NCBI GenBank assembly: GCA_017461775.1
Contig: JAFTXD010000116.1
Span: forward strand, 22,144 to 86,143
Length of the DNA stretch: 64,000 bases
From: Lachnospiraceae bacterium
GTDB taxonomy: Bacteria; Bacillota; Clostridia; Lachnospirales; Lachnospiraceae
Direction: 5' to 3'
The notes under the pieces are model-generated. The model made no database searches and was not told the origin of the DNA. It saw only the letters and a list, made by a program, of their open reading frames with translations. Below are positions 34,534 through 43,323 of this stretch, piece after piece. A program made the position numbers and the translations under genes. How positions within the stretch are numbered: the first letter of the stretch is position 1; the number at the start of each line of letters is the position of its first letter.

Positions 34534-35322
34534 ATGAACGAAACACAAAAGGCAGAATTTTTAAAGAGCTTACCAACTCTTGAAGAGGCATATATTTTAT
34601 TTTCTCACTTAACCCACGTTCCTTATACCGTTTACAATGAGCAGTCCGGTGAAGATGAGGCTTTCTTATTCACCAATTTAGAAACTGCCAAGGCAAAGGC
34701 TATCGAGCTGGCAGAGGCGCATATCCAGCCCACCATCGCCATCAAGATGAGCCAGAAGGAAATGATTATGATTGTTTCCAGCTTTTTCGTATACGGTATC
34801 ACTGCTATGCATTGGACCACAGACGAGGGAGAAGCAGTATACAAGGTGCGTGAAGTTATAAGACGTCCTGACTTCTCCAATTTGCCGGAAGCACAGAAAC
34901 CTTTAGAGAATCCATCCCTGCAGATCAGTATGATTTATTATATGCAGGAGCTTCGTAGAAAAGACCCTAAAACCGATTTAAAGCAGCTCCAGGACCTGGA
35001 TGAAGAAATGTCCGCTAATATCAAGCGTGCAAAGTATCTTCTTCCCATCGTAGACAAGTCCGAAGGCGACAATCGCAACATCCAGCAGGTTTTATTCCGT
35101 GTGAATGATACCACCAGTCTGGTTCCCCTGTTCAGTGACGGCATGGAGTATCAACGCTTCAAGGGAAACAAGGAGGAAGTAAAAGCCATCGTCGTTACCT
35201 TTGAGCAGCTTGCCACCATGGAAATTCCTACCGGCACCAATGGTTACATCATCAATCCCGGCGGTGTAGGAGTTACCTTGACCAAGGAATACATTGCAAA
35301 AATCAATGAAATGTTTGAATAA
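34534..35322 (+). CDS. SseB-domain protein
   Basis: A 262-residue protein. The N-terminal two thirds are helix-rich and carry FLFTNLETAKAKAIELAEAHIQ. The C-terminal part has the SseB/enhanced-serine-sensitivity pattern VPLFSDGMEYQRFKGNKEEVKAIVVTFEQLATM followed by GYIINPGGVGVTLTKEYI. The function is unknown; SseB proteins are named for a serine-sensitivity phenotype in E. coli. ATG at 34534 with GGGAGG upstream rather than the earlier TTG at 34516. It is a single-gene transcript with a strong terminator. Confidence 0.85.
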   Translation: MNETQKAEFLKSLPTLEEAYILFSHLTHVPYTVYNEQSGEDEAFLFTNLETAKAKAIELAEAHIQPTIAIKMSQKEMIMIVSSFFVYGITAMHWTTDEGEAVYKVREVIRRPDFSNLPEAQKPLENPSLQISMIYYMQELRRKDPKTDLKQLQDLDEEMSANIKRAKYLLPIVDKSEGDNRNIQQVLFRVNDTTSLVPLFSDGMEYQRFKGNKEEVKAIVVTFEQLATMEIPTGTNGYIINPGGVGVTLTKEYIAKINEMFE

Positions 35323-35335
35323 AAGGACTTTAAAA

Positions 35336-35370
35336 GGCGATTTCCGTTAGTGGGAATCGTCTTTTTTATT
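35336..35370 (+). terminator. Terminator of the SseB-domain gene
   Basis: GGCGATTTCC pairs with GGGAATCGTC (10 bp with two G-U pairs) and is followed by TTTTTTATTT on the plus strand. Confidence 0.88.
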
Positions 35371-35420
35371 TACTTCACATCATCACACTATGTATTTTCT
35401 CAATACAACAATGCCTGCGG

Positions 35421-35665
35421 GGGTACCGGTAAAATATTCTTGTACAGTACCCTGTTTCCAGCTATTTTCATTCAATTACACATGTTATTTTATCAAAAAT
35501 GGGTACCTATGATATTATTCGCTTTCCATACCCAGTATTTCTGAAAAATCAGGGTCTCGGACCATCCTTTTCAGAAATAGTACCCTTTCTCCCCATAAAA
35601 CACCTCAAAATATACCGTTTTCAGCTTCAACAGGGTATATGCAAGCACTTTTTCCGCCTGTACCC
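35421..35665. repeat. Four diverged GGGTA...TACCC inverted-repeat units in a gene-free stretch
   Basis: The gene-free stretch between the SseB terminator and the dapF stop (35371-35763) contains four units beginning GGGTA/GGGTC and ending TACCC: 35421-35452, 35501-35533, 35552-35585, 35633-35665, each 32-34 bp. The third also forms a 12-bp stem TATTTCTGAAAA/TTTTCAGAAATA with sequence just upstream. The units are diverged in the middle but share a T/C-rich centre. They are not coding in any frame I can support. I see no named repeat family. Confidence 0.5.
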
Positions 35666-35763
35666 CAAGCCTTATATTTCACCTCCAAAACCACTGTCCC
35701 TCAGATGGATACTTTTCCACAGAAAAAGAAGCATCCACCGTCCGGCAGATACTCCTCAACTTA

Positions 35764-36537
35764 TCACACATTATTTATAATACTTATCTCCCCGCCCATG
35801 GTGCAGGAGTTTGCTTTGCCATCCTTCAGAACAATCTCCACCTGAATGGTACCTCCGGGCTGCTTAAAAGTATAGCCGGACACATCACAATCATCCACTA
35901 TAGCCGTGGCCTGGGACAGATACCAGCCGCAGGCTACACTACCCGACCCACAGGAGGACTCCCAGATGAGCGAATCTGTGGTGGGCACATACACCGCCGG
36001 GGTTAGAGTTCCCTTTCTGGCATCCAGAAACATAATGCCGTATGCATCCTGTTTCAACCCTTCCATAACCTCCAGTGCTTCTTTCACAAAATCCGCATCC
36101 GGCTGCATCCCAAGAGCTATCAGATGACAAATCCCGTGACACATCACCACCGGATAAGCAGTACCCTTCACTTCTACCACCTCCAGCCGGGTAGGCACGG
36201 GCATCTGTGCAAAGGCTGTGGACTTATCCAAATCTACCAAAACAGGCACGGGCACCTCCGCACCGGAAACCTCCACATTCACGGTATGCACACCGCCTCC
36301 ATAGGCCTCCAACGCCTTTAAATATCCAAATGAGCGGGCTGCATTACCACAGAATTCCCCGCCCATCATTTCCAGTCTGTATAAGCCGCCCAGCGCAGGC
36401 GCTGTCTCAAAGCCCACCTGTTCGGCACATTTTTTATCTAAAATCTTCTTCGACAGGGAAATCCGCTCCGCCATGGGTACAAAGCCCTCCACGATAGCAG
36501 TCACATTCCCCGCCGGATTTACATACTGAATTTTCAA
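35764..36537 (-). CDS. DapF-family epimerase/racemase
   Basis: A 257-residue member of the diaminopimelate-epimerase fold with the two catalytic cysteines in GGEFCGNAARS (C63) and ESSCGSGSVACG (C196). DapF interconverts LL- and meso-diaminopimelate; relatives racemise other amino acids. It is slightly shorter than usual DapF. Position next to an amino-acid ABC transporter, probably once in the same operon, makes an amino-acid racemase as likely as a cell-wall DapF. The start is TTG, with GAGGAGAG eight bases upstream. A palindromic insertion now separates it from the transporter. Confidence 0.85.
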   Translation of the reverse strand: MKIQYVNPAGNVTAIVEGFVPMAERISLSKKILDKKCAEQVGFETAPALGGLYRLEMMGGEFCGNAARSFGYLKALEAYGGGVHTVNVEVSGAEVPVPVLVDLDKSTAFAQMPVPTRLEVVEVKGTAYPVVMCHGICHLIALGMQPDADFVKEALEVMEGLKQDAYGIMFLDARKGTLTPAVYVPTTDSLIWESSCGSGSVACGWYLSQATAIVDDCDVSGYTFKQPGGTIQVEIVLKDGKANSCTMGGEISIINNV

Positions 36538-36557
36538 AAAAACAACTCTCCTCTACT

Positions 36558-36747
36558 CAAGGTGGATAAGTCCCCAAAAGGCACTCCGCTAGGAAACGAT
36601 ATGTCTTTTTAAGACACATTCTCATTCCGTGAAAAACGTAGCGGTACTAGGCTCGAAAAAACCTCGCCAAGTGCCGACGTTTTTCAAGGGTCTAAAAAAG
36701 ACATATCATTTCCTAGCGGAGTGCCTTTTGGGGACTTATCCACCTTG
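36558..36747. mobile_element. 190-bp palindromic MITE-like insertion with a 9-bp target duplication
   Basis: The two arms (36558-36616 and 36689-36747) are almost perfect reverse complements: 39 bp without mismatch from CAAGGTGGATAAGTCCCC, one mismatch, 13 bp, one mismatch, 4 bp. The middle holds GAAAAACGT/ACGTTTTTC, a 10-bp pair with mismatched sequence inside. TCCTCTACT flanks the element directly on the left (36549-36557) and, after one extra T, on the right (36749-36757), as expected for a transposition target duplication. No transposase or ORF is inside. The insertion separates the ABC ATPase stop (36756) from the ribosome site of dapF. Confidence 0.85.
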
Positions 36748-36755
36748 TTCCTCTA

Positions 36756-37517
36756 CTACTCCTGAGAAAAACGTGCCAAAAACTGCTTGGTACGTTCCTC
36801 CTTGGGATGCTCAATCACCTCGCGGGGATCCCCCTCCTCCACGATGTATCCGCCGTCCATAAAGATGACTCTGTCTGCCACATCCCGGGCAAAGCTCATT
36901 TCATGAGTTACGATAACCATGGTCATCTTCTCCTCTGCCAGTTGACGGATTACCTTCAAAATTTCTCCGGTCAGCTCCGGGTCCAGTGCTGATGTGGGTT
37001 CGTCAAAGAATAGAATGGAGGGCTTCATAGCAAGAGCTCTGGCAATGGCCACACGCTGCTGCTGCCCGCCGGAAAGCTGACAGGGATAAGCGTTTTCCTT
37101 CCCGGAAAGTCCCATCTTGGCAAGAAGCTTTATAGCCTCCTGCTTAACCTCCTCTTTATTTCTCTTCTGCACACTGATAGGTGCATCACACACATTTTTC
37201 AGCACACTATAGTGGGGAAACAGATTAAAATTCTGGAACACCAGTCCAAAATAGTTCTTGATTTTCTTAAGAGTAGCCCCTTCTGCATATACCGCCTGAC
37301 CATTTTCTGTGGTCACCGCATTTTCTCCCATGTACACCAGCTCCCCGCTGTCCATGGTCTCTAAAAGAGTTGCACAACGAAGCAGGGTGGACTTGCCGGA
37401 GCCGGAGGGTCCGATGATGGCTACCACCTCTCCTTCCTCCACAGAAAGGGAGATATCATTTAGTACACTAAGCTCCTCAAAGGCTTTTTTACAATTTCTA
37501 ATTTCCAGATATTTCAT
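36756..37517 (-). CDS. Amino-acid ABC transporter ATP-binding protein
   Basis: A 253-residue GlnQ/HisP-type ATPase. Walker [10 protein letters not shown] (residues 36-44), Q-loop [13 protein letters not shown], signature LSGGQQQR (about 147), Walker [13 protein letters not shown] (about 172) and H-loop VTHEM are all present. It powers the permease encoded upstream, 11 bp away. The last codons end at 36756 directly beside the palindromic insertion. Confidence 0.95.
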   Translation of the reverse strand: MKYLEIRNCKKAFEELSVLNDISLSVEEGEVVAIIGPSGSGKSTLLRCATLLETMDSGELVYMGENAVTTENGQAVYAEGATLKKIKNYFGLVFQNFNLFPHYSVLKNVCDAPISVQKRNKEEVKQEAIKLLAKMGLSGKENAYPCQLSGGQQQRVAIARALAMKPSILFFDEPTSALDPELTGEILKVIRQLAEEKMTMVIVTHEMSFARDVADRVIFMDGGYIVEEGDPREVIEHPKEERTKQFLARFSQE

Positions 37518-37528
37518 AAGCCTTCTCC

Positions 37529-38179
37529 TTAGCGATAATAGTTCATCTTCTGTTCAATCTTCGCCATCACAAAATCAACCACGAAATTGAATACGTAATA
37601 GAAACCACCTGCGATAAACAGTGGAATAATGGTGGTCTGGGCTGCTGCCACCTGCTTTGCAATGGTAAATACCTCCGCATAAGCAAGTACGAAAGCAAGA
37701 GATGTATCCTTTACCAGGGTAATCACCTCATTGGTTACCGGAGGCAGTACGCGCTTACACATCTGCGGGAAAATAATCTTGCAGAAGGTCTGTGCCTTGC
37801 TGTATCCCAGCACATTGGCTGCCTCGTACTGTCCCAGCGGAATACTCTGGATTCCCGAACGGAAGATTTCCGCAAAATATGCCGCATAGTTAATGGAGAA
37901 GCCCAGGATAGTAGCCGTCAGTCTCCATCCGGAGGACAGCTGGGTACCAAATAAATAATAAGGACCATAAAACCATACAATCAGCTGGAGCATCAGCGGC
38001 GTACCACGCAATATGGAAATAAACACTTTTACAACAAGGGAAACAGGCTTAAACCTGCTCATACGTCCCCACGCCACCAAAAGACCCAGTGGCATGGAAA
38101 AGATTACTGTTGAAAAAAAGATTAGCAGCGTGGCACCGGTACCGGATAATACCTGCTGCGCCATCCCCCAGATTGTCAT
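37529..38179 (-). CDS. Amino-acid ABC transporter permease
   Basis: A 216-residue HisM/GlnP-type inner-membrane protein with five predicted membrane spans and the EAA loop [21 protein letters not shown] that docks onto the ATPase. One permease gene is present, so the transporter would be a homodimer. The ATG at 38179 lies 20 bp after the binding-protein stop. Confidence 0.93.
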   Translation of the reverse strand: MTIWGMAQQVLSGTGATLLIFFSTVIFSMPLGLLVAWGRMSRFKPVSLVVKVFISILRGTPLMLQLIVWFYGPYYLFGTQLSSGWRLTATILGFSINYAAYFAEIFRSGIQSIPLGQYEAANVLGYSKAQTFCKIIFPQMCKRVLPPVTNEVITLVKDTSLAFVLAYAEVFTIAKQVAAAQTTIIPLFIAGGFYYVFNFVVDFVMAKIEQKMNYYR

Positions 38180-38199
38180 AGCTTTTGTTCCTCACTTCA

Positions 38200-39006
38200 T
38201 TAGTTAATGTAATCTCCGATGCAAACCATATCGGATAAATTGTAATCAGAGTACTTCTCTGCGATTTCCATGAAAGTACCATCCTTGTACATTTCAAACA
38301 AGGTATTCTGCACGGTGTCACGAAGCTCTTCATTGCCCAGCTTGAAGCCTATTGCATACTGCTCGGTGGAAAGCTTTTCCTCCAGCATACGGAAGGTTCC
38401 CTCACGAGAGGTCAGCTGGTACTGTGCCACACCGATATCTACTGCGATGGCATCTACTACGCCGGACTCTAAATTTAAGAAAGCAGTGTTGTAATCTGCC
38501 ACCTGCTGAAGCTCTGCAAAGCTTGCTGCAAGCTCTAAGTTTGCTGCATTGTCCTCGCTGTCATCGGTCAGTGCTGTCAGTGCGGAAGAACCTGCCTGGG
38601 TCACTACGATTTTGCCTGCAAGGTCAGCCTTTGCCTGAATATCAGAAGCATTCATGGTAATGAATACAATGGAATTGTCCACATAAGGCACGGACCAGGT
38701 ATACTGATCCTCACGTCCGGTCACGGTAAATCCGTTCCAGATACAGTCGATGGAACCGGAGTTTAACTCCATATCCTTGGTATTCCAATCAATGGGCTGC
38801 TTTACTAAGGTCCAGCCATTGCGCTCGCACACTTCCTGTGCCAGCTCTAAATCAAAGCCGGTATAGCTTCCGTCATCTGCCATATAACCATATGGTGGAT
38901 ACTCTGCATCAAAACCTACGGTAAAGGTCTCTCCGGATGCACCACCACAAGCCGTAAGACCAACGGCCATAGTTAAGCTCAAAAATAATGCAGTTAATTT
39001 TTTCAT
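38200..39006 (-). CDS. Amino-acid ABC transporter substrate-binding lipoprotein
   Basis: A 268-residue family 3 solute-binding protein. Signal peptide MKKLTALFLSLTMAVGLTACGG with the lipobox LTAC, so it is anchored to the outer face of the membrane. The fold has the SBP_bac_3 pattern TVGFDAEYPPYGYMADDGSYTGFDLELAQEVCERNG. The ATG at 39006 follows GGGAGG. The ligand is a polar amino acid by family; cystine, glutamine or a D-amino acid cannot be separated. It is the first gene of the transporter operon. Confidence 0.93.
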   Translation of the reverse strand: MKKLTALFLSLTMAVGLTACGGASGETFTVGFDAEYPPYGYMADDGSYTGFDLELAQEVCERNGWTLVKQPIDWNTKDMELNSGSIDCIWNGFTVTGREDQYTWSVPYVDNSIVFITMNASDIQAKADLAGKIVVTQAGSSALTALTDDSEDNAANLELAASFAELQQVADYNTAFLNLESGVVDAIAVDIGVAQYQLTSREGTFRMLEEKLSTEQYAIGFKLGNEELRDTVQNTLFEMYKDGTFMEIAEKYSDYNLSDMVCIGDYIN

Positions 39007-39149
39007 ATATAAATTCCTCCCTTTGCGTAAATGCAAAACATTGCTTTAGTATTTTAGCACGGTAAAGAAGCACTGTAAAGACATATTTACACAAAAAAAT
39101 ACTGCCATGGGTGTTTTCCCATAGCAGCATCTTCCAAATAGCTTGTATG

Positions 39150-41867
39150 TTAATTTGACTTATAATAGTTTTCCCATTTTCCAATAATCTCTTCGCACTT
39201 GTCCACATCGTAACAGGCCACCGCTTCTCCCAACATCTCAAACAGGGCTTCCTCCTCTTCCTTGTAGCTGAATTCCGCCATGTTATTGAAAATCTCCAGC
39301 GCCGTATCCATGTCCAAATCCTCCATGGCAGCACGAATCTCTTCAAAGAATACCTCCAGCTCGCCACTGCTGATTTCCTTGCCGGTGCCATCCCCCTTTT
39401 TCTCTTCCGGGAAGTAAGGCTTTAAAATATCTATGTAGCCCAGATACTGCTGTAACATATCGTCGGTGCATCTGTGAATCAGTTCACCATCCCGCTCATT
39501 TCCTGCCTTCTCCATGCGAAGAGCCTTTTCGGAAAGCTCCATGGCTCCTACCTGCTTGGAAGCACTCTTTAAAGCATGCACCTCGATGGTATATGCCTTC
39601 CAGTCCTCTTTCTGCTCCAGCTCCTTGATAAGCCTGGATTTCTTAGGAATTGCCTGGTAGTAATCCTTCAGCACTGCCCAGAAAAGCTTCTCCGTACCAA
39701 GCAGCCTGAGGGCGGAGCCGGTATCCAGTCCCTCAATCACCACGCTGACAATATCCTTATCCTCTGTGGTTTCCTCACCGGCCACGGAGTACACCTTTTT
39801 AATCTTGTGCTTGGGCAGCCAGTTGCGCAGCTTAGAGAGCATGGTACGCATCTCAATGGGCTTTGCCACAAAATCATTCATACCCTCTGCCAGGAACATT
39901 TCCTTGGTACCACTGACCGCATTGGCCGTCAGGGCGATGATGGGTATTTCATCATATTCTGTATGGAATCTGCGGATGATACGGGTGGTCTCCACACCAT
40001 CCAGCTCCGGCATCATATGATCCATAAAAATCAAATCGTAGCGCTTCGTAGAAAGCATCTCTACAGCTTCCTTACCACTGAGTGCAGTATCTATCTTCAT
40101 CTGAAGCGGCTTTAAGAGTCCCTCTGCCACCGTTAAATTGATGGCATTGTCATCTACAATCAAAATCTCTGCTTCCGGTGCAATAAATTCAAATTCCTCA
40201 TGGGCACTGAAGCCAAAGCCTGCATTGGCATCCTCCCCATTAAAGATGGAGGCAATATTCAGCACATACAACGGCTTTTTCACAACCATCAGGTTGGAGA
40301 TATTCAGCCTTACCGAGGTTCTGAAATCAATCATCAATATGGTGGTAATCTCCGGGTGCGCCTTTACAAACTCCTCCACCTCCACAGAGAAGGTTCCCTG
40401 TCCCACAAAGAAATAGGAGATTTTCTCCCTGCAAAGCAGCTCCAAATCCGCCTCTGTTTCCAAAGATTTATAAGGTATTCCCAGATTTGCCATATCCTTT
40501 TCGATATGCTGGCGCAAAAAGCCGTTAGCTACCAGCCCCGCCACCTTCAGAGTCTCTTTATTCTTCACCTCAATGGAAGGCTTCTCGTCCACAATCTTCT
40601 GCGGTACCCAGAAAGAGAAGGTACTGCCCTTCTCGTATTCACTCTCCACGGAAATCTCGCCGCCCATCAGCTCCACAAATCTCTGGGAAATAGCCAGACC
40701 AAGTCCCGTACCCTCGATGTTACGGTTTCGCTTGCTGTCCAGCTGCTGGAAGGATTTAAAGAGCCTTGGCAAATCCTCCTTCTTAATACCGATACCGGTA
40801 TCCTTTATCGCCACCTCCAGCATCATATTATCGCTGCCAAGCCTGGTAAAGCCCATCTTCAGTGCCACCTGCCCCTGTCTGGTGAACTTCACCGCATTGT
40901 TGGACAGATTGATGATTACCTGCTTAATACGCTTCGAATCCCCCACCATTCGCCTTGGTAAATCCGGTGCAATATCCAGAATCAATTCCACATCTTTCTC
41001 GCCGATTCTGGTATTTATAATATTTGCCACATCATTTACAATGGACATGGGCTCATATTCTGCCTCTTCCACATCCATTTTACCGGACTCGATTTTCGAA
41101 AAGTCCAGAATATCATTAATGATAGTTAGAAGAGTCTTGCCCGAAGAAATAATCTGGCTCACATAACCTCTCGCCGCAGAAGGTAAATCCTCTCTAAGTG
41201 CCATCTCCGCCATACCGATTACCGCATTCATGGGGGTACGGATTTCATGGCTCATATTGGCCAGAAAGTCCGACTTCATCTGCGCAGCTCTCTCAATCTC
41301 TTCGTTTGCCTCGATTACCTCATAACGATCCAATGCCATTTCCGAAATGATTGTGGACATCTTATATAGGAAATCCGTAGCTCTATCCAAATGTCCCTGA
41401 CTTATGTATGGCACCTTCCGCGCTGCCTCCACATAAGCATCTGCATCCACCTCAATTTCCGCCGCATACCGACGAAGAGCCTCTTCATCCAGCTCTCCCG
41501 TGCGTACCTGTCCGCCGGTAATACAACCAATCATTTCCCCATGGGCCACAATAGGTGCGGCAAAATCAATCAGTCCCGCATGGCAATGGTAGGTAATGGA
41601 CTTGCCCATCCGAAAGGCCAGCTCCGTACCTTCCTTATCGCATTTTTCACATCTTGCTCTCCCGATAGGGGATTTCTTATTAAAGCATTGACAAAACTCT
41701 GTAGCACAAGTATCCCTTGTCAATATCACGCCATCCGCATCCGAGATTCCGATAGTCACTCCGGTGATCCCCGCAAAGGTATCCTGAATCATCTGCAGCT
41801 TTTCCACTTCAATCAGCTCTGTCAGCTGCAGCTTTTCCTCCTGGTTTTCTATTCCCATATCAAACAC
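39150..41867 (-). CDS. PocR-type hybrid sensor histidine kinase
   Basis: A 905-residue protein. Residues about 20-170 are a PocR sensory domain (GITGVTIGISDADGVILTRDTCATEFC, CEKCDKEGTELAFRMGKSITYHC) with conserved cysteines typical of a redox or small-ligand sensor. A HisKA domain follows with SHEIRTPMNAVIGMAEMA (His near 207) and an HATPase with its G boxes (GTGLGLAISQRFVELMGG). A degenerate receiver-like stretch precedes a receiver (D near 615 in IFMDHMMPELDG) and an Hpt domain (HALKSASKQVGA near 762). No membrane segment is seen, so it senses in the cytoplasm. The start is GTG at 41867. It is downstream of the response regulator gene. Confidence 0.9.
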   Translation of the reverse strand: MFDMGIENQEEKLQLTELIEVEKLQMIQDTFAGITGVTIGISDADGVILTRDTCATEFCQCFNKKSPIGRARCEKCDKEGTELAFRMGKSITYHCHAGLIDFAAPIVAHGEMIGCITGGQVRTGELDEEALRRYAAEIEVDADAYVEAARKVPYISQGHLDRATDFLYKMSTIISEMALDRYEVIEANEEIERAAQMKSDFLANMSHEIRTPMNAVIGMAEMALREDLPSAARGYVSQIISSGKTLLTIINDILDFSKIESGKMDVEEAEYEPMSIVNDVANIINTRIGEKDVELILDIAPDLPRRMVGDSKRIKQVIINLSNNAVKFTRQGQVALKMGFTRLGSDNMMLEVAIKDTGIGIKKEDLPRLFKSFQQLDSKRNRNIEGTGLGLAISQRFVELMGGEISVESEYEKGSTFSFWVPQKIVDEKPSIEVKNKETLKVAGLVANGFLRQHIEKDMANLGIPYKSLETEADLELLCREKISYFFVGQGTFSVEVEEFVKAHPEITTILMIDFRTSVRLNISNLMVVKKPLYVLNIASIFNGEDANAGFGFSAHEEFEFIAPEAEILIVDDNAINLTVAEGLLKPLQMKIDTALSGKEAVEMLSTKRYDLIFMDHMMPELDGVETTRIIRRFHTEYDEIPIIALTANAVSGTKEMFLAEGMNDFVAKPIEMRTMLSKLRNWLPKHKIKKVYSVAGEETTEDKDIVSVVIEGLDTGSALRLLGTEKLFWAVLKDYYQAIPKKSRLIKELEQKEDWKAYTIEVHALKSASKQVGAMELSEKALRMEKAGNERDGELIHRCTDDMLQQYLGYIDILKPYFPEEKKGDGTGKEISSGELEVFFEEIRAAMEDLDMDTALEIFNNMAEFSYKEEEEALFEMLGEAVACYDVDKCEEIIGKWENYYKSN

Positions 41868-41892
41868 TGCGCCTTTCTCTGTATTTCACGCT

Positions 41893-42888
41893 TTAACCAA
41901 TAATCTGCTTAATAGTGGCAACCAGCTGTTCACACTTAATCGGCTTAAGCAGATAGCCCTGAGGCTTCATGGCAACCAGCTGCTTAATCTTCTCTCTGTT
42001 ATTCATACCTGTCAGGAATATTACCGGAATATTTCTAGTCATAGGGTTCGCACGAAGCTTCTCCAGCACCTCCGCACCATTCTCTTCCGGCATCTCATAG
42101 TCCAGTATAATTAAATCCGTTCTCTTTCTCTCTAAGAATTTCAGCCCCACCTTGCCGCTCACTGCGGTAGCTACATTATAGCGGTCCTTCAGCTCTGCTT
42201 TCACCAGTCTGAGCATCATAAGGTCATCGTCAATGACCAGAATATGCTTCATTTCCACAATCTCTGTGGGCAGTGAAGATAAGTCCGGCATCTGTGGTTT
42301 TGCAGAATTCTCTTCTGCGGATTCCGCAGCGTGCATCATAGTGGTTGCATTCTGAGGAGCTTGCTGGTGTCTCTGAATTGTCTGGGCCACGTTATGAACA
42401 TTTTCCTGCGTTGCCTGCAGTGCTGCTTCCTTGGCATCCTCCTGGTCCTGAAAAGACTTCGCCATGGCCATGAGATTCTCCATCTCATCATCCTTCTCTT
42501 CCTTTTCTACACCCACTTTATTCTTCTCAAAATATTTCAGCAGCTTATCCTTAATGCTATTCGCTGTGATGGGACGGTGAAGCACCATCTTTACCATTTC
42601 CGGTTTGCGACGGTTAAATTCCTCACAATGCTCCGGGTCACCAATAAGTATAATCTGTCGATATTCCTCTTCCACAGAAGCCACAGCCTCGGTAAGGCGG
42701 ATAATATCGTCCTTGGATTCAGAGGCAAAACAATAAATAAACGCATGAGGCTTAAACCACAGCATATGGTTAGCAATATCCATGCTTCGATTGGATGTGG
42801 TCAGACATTCAAACCGGTCATCCATCGTCCGAAAGAAATCATCTACAATTGCTCTGTTTTTTCCTGCAAGTAATATTCTATATTTCAT
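41893..42888 (-). CDS. Two-receiver response regulator without a DNA-binding domain
   Basis: A 331-residue protein. Residues 1-115 are a receiver-like domain without the clear phosphoacceptor pattern. Residues about 120-190 are a glutamine-rich, helical linker. Residues about 200-325 are a full receiver: HILVIDDDLMMLRLVKAEL, D in IILDYEMPEENG, and the K in YLLKPIKCEQL. No output domain is present. The start is taken at the ATG at 42888; an ATG at 42906 has little ribosome-site support. It is 25 bp upstream of the hybrid kinase gene and probably its phosphotransfer partner. Confidence 0.83.
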   Translation of the reverse strand: MKYRILLAGKNRAIVDDFFRTMDDRFECLTTSNRSMDIANHMLWFKPHAFIYCFASESKDDIIRLTEAVASVEEEYRQIILIGDPEHCEEFNRRKPEMVKMVLHRPITANSIKDKLLKYFEKNKVGVEKEEKDDEMENLMAMAKSFQDQEDAKEAALQATQENVHNVAQTIQRHQQAPQNATTMMHAAESAEENSAKPQMPDLSSLPTEIVEMKHILVIDDDLMMLRLVKAELKDRYNVATAVSGKVGLKFLERKRTDLIILDYEMPEENGAEVLEKLRANPMTRNIPVIFLTGMNNREKIKQLVAMKPQGYLLKPIKCEQLVATIKQIIG

Positions 42889-42929
42889 ACCTTTTCCCAC
42901 TCCCATCTTTACTGTCTGATTTTTTTATC

Positions 42930-42935
42930 ATTTTA
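42930..42935 (-). promoter_or_regulatory. Possible -10 element of the regulator-kinase operon
   Basis: Minus-strand TG-G-TAAAAT around 42930-42938, an extended -10 without a clear -35. It is the best candidate between the regulator gene and the palindrome. Confidence 0.35.
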
Positions 42936-42985
42936 CCACATTTGCCAGAAAAAATAAATGACAAATAGGAAGAAAGTCACAATCT

Positions 42986-43272
42986 TGTATATGGGAATCC
43001 ATGGTATGGGCCGGGGTGGTAGGATATGGTAGGGGAAAATTGTGCAGACTCCGATATTTAAGAGTTTCTAAGATTGCTGATATAGGTTACGAAAAGCAAC
43101 GCGTCGGAGGCAATGCGCGTCCATGCGCAGTGCCTCCTAATTCGGACATCCTTGTCCGAATTCCGCTGAAAAACGAAGCAGCAATCTAAGAAACTCTAAA
43201 ATATCTTCATATGCACAATTTTCCCCTACCATATCCTACCGCCCCGGCCCATACCATGGATTCCCATACACA
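42986..43272. mobile_element. 287-bp palindromic element with a multibranched head
   Basis: Arms 42986-43079 and 43180-43272 are near reverse complements. After three leading matches they share 27 bp (TATGGGAATCCATGGTAT...), one mismatch, 29 bp, a six-base internal loop, and then 7, 9 and 9 bp with single mismatches. The head (43080-43180) folds into two further hairpins, GGAGGCA/TGCCTCC at 43106-43137 and TTCGGACA/TGTCCGAA at 43141-43160. No transposase is inside. Unlike the element at 36558 no clear target duplication flanks it, and the arm sequences of the two are unrelated. With the regulator promoter region it fills the gene-free stretch 42907-43280. Confidence 0.78.
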
Positions 43273-43280
43273 GCCCCAAT

Positions 43281-43312
43281 AAAAAGAGCTGCTACATTTC
43301 TGTAACAGCTCT
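43281..43312 (-). terminator. Terminator of the glycosidase gene
   Basis: GAGCTG-TACA pairs with TGTA-CAGCTC around a GAAA tetraloop, 11 bp including one G-U pair on the minus strand, followed by TTTTTATT. Confidence 0.88.
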
Positions 43313-43323
43313 GTACATATTAT

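Noticed and set aside
40200-40961. 253-residue plus-strand ORF opposite the hybrid kinase
   Set aside because: It lies entirely inside the kinase gene on the other strand, has no ribosome site, and its sequence is not protein-like in pattern.
43001-43189. 62-residue ORF inside the second palindrome
   Set aside because: It exists only because the palindrome has no stop in that frame; no ribosome site or family match.
42975-43285. Target-site duplication around the second palindrome
   Set aside because: The flanks do not match over any useful length, so an insertion boundary cannot be shown as for the first element.
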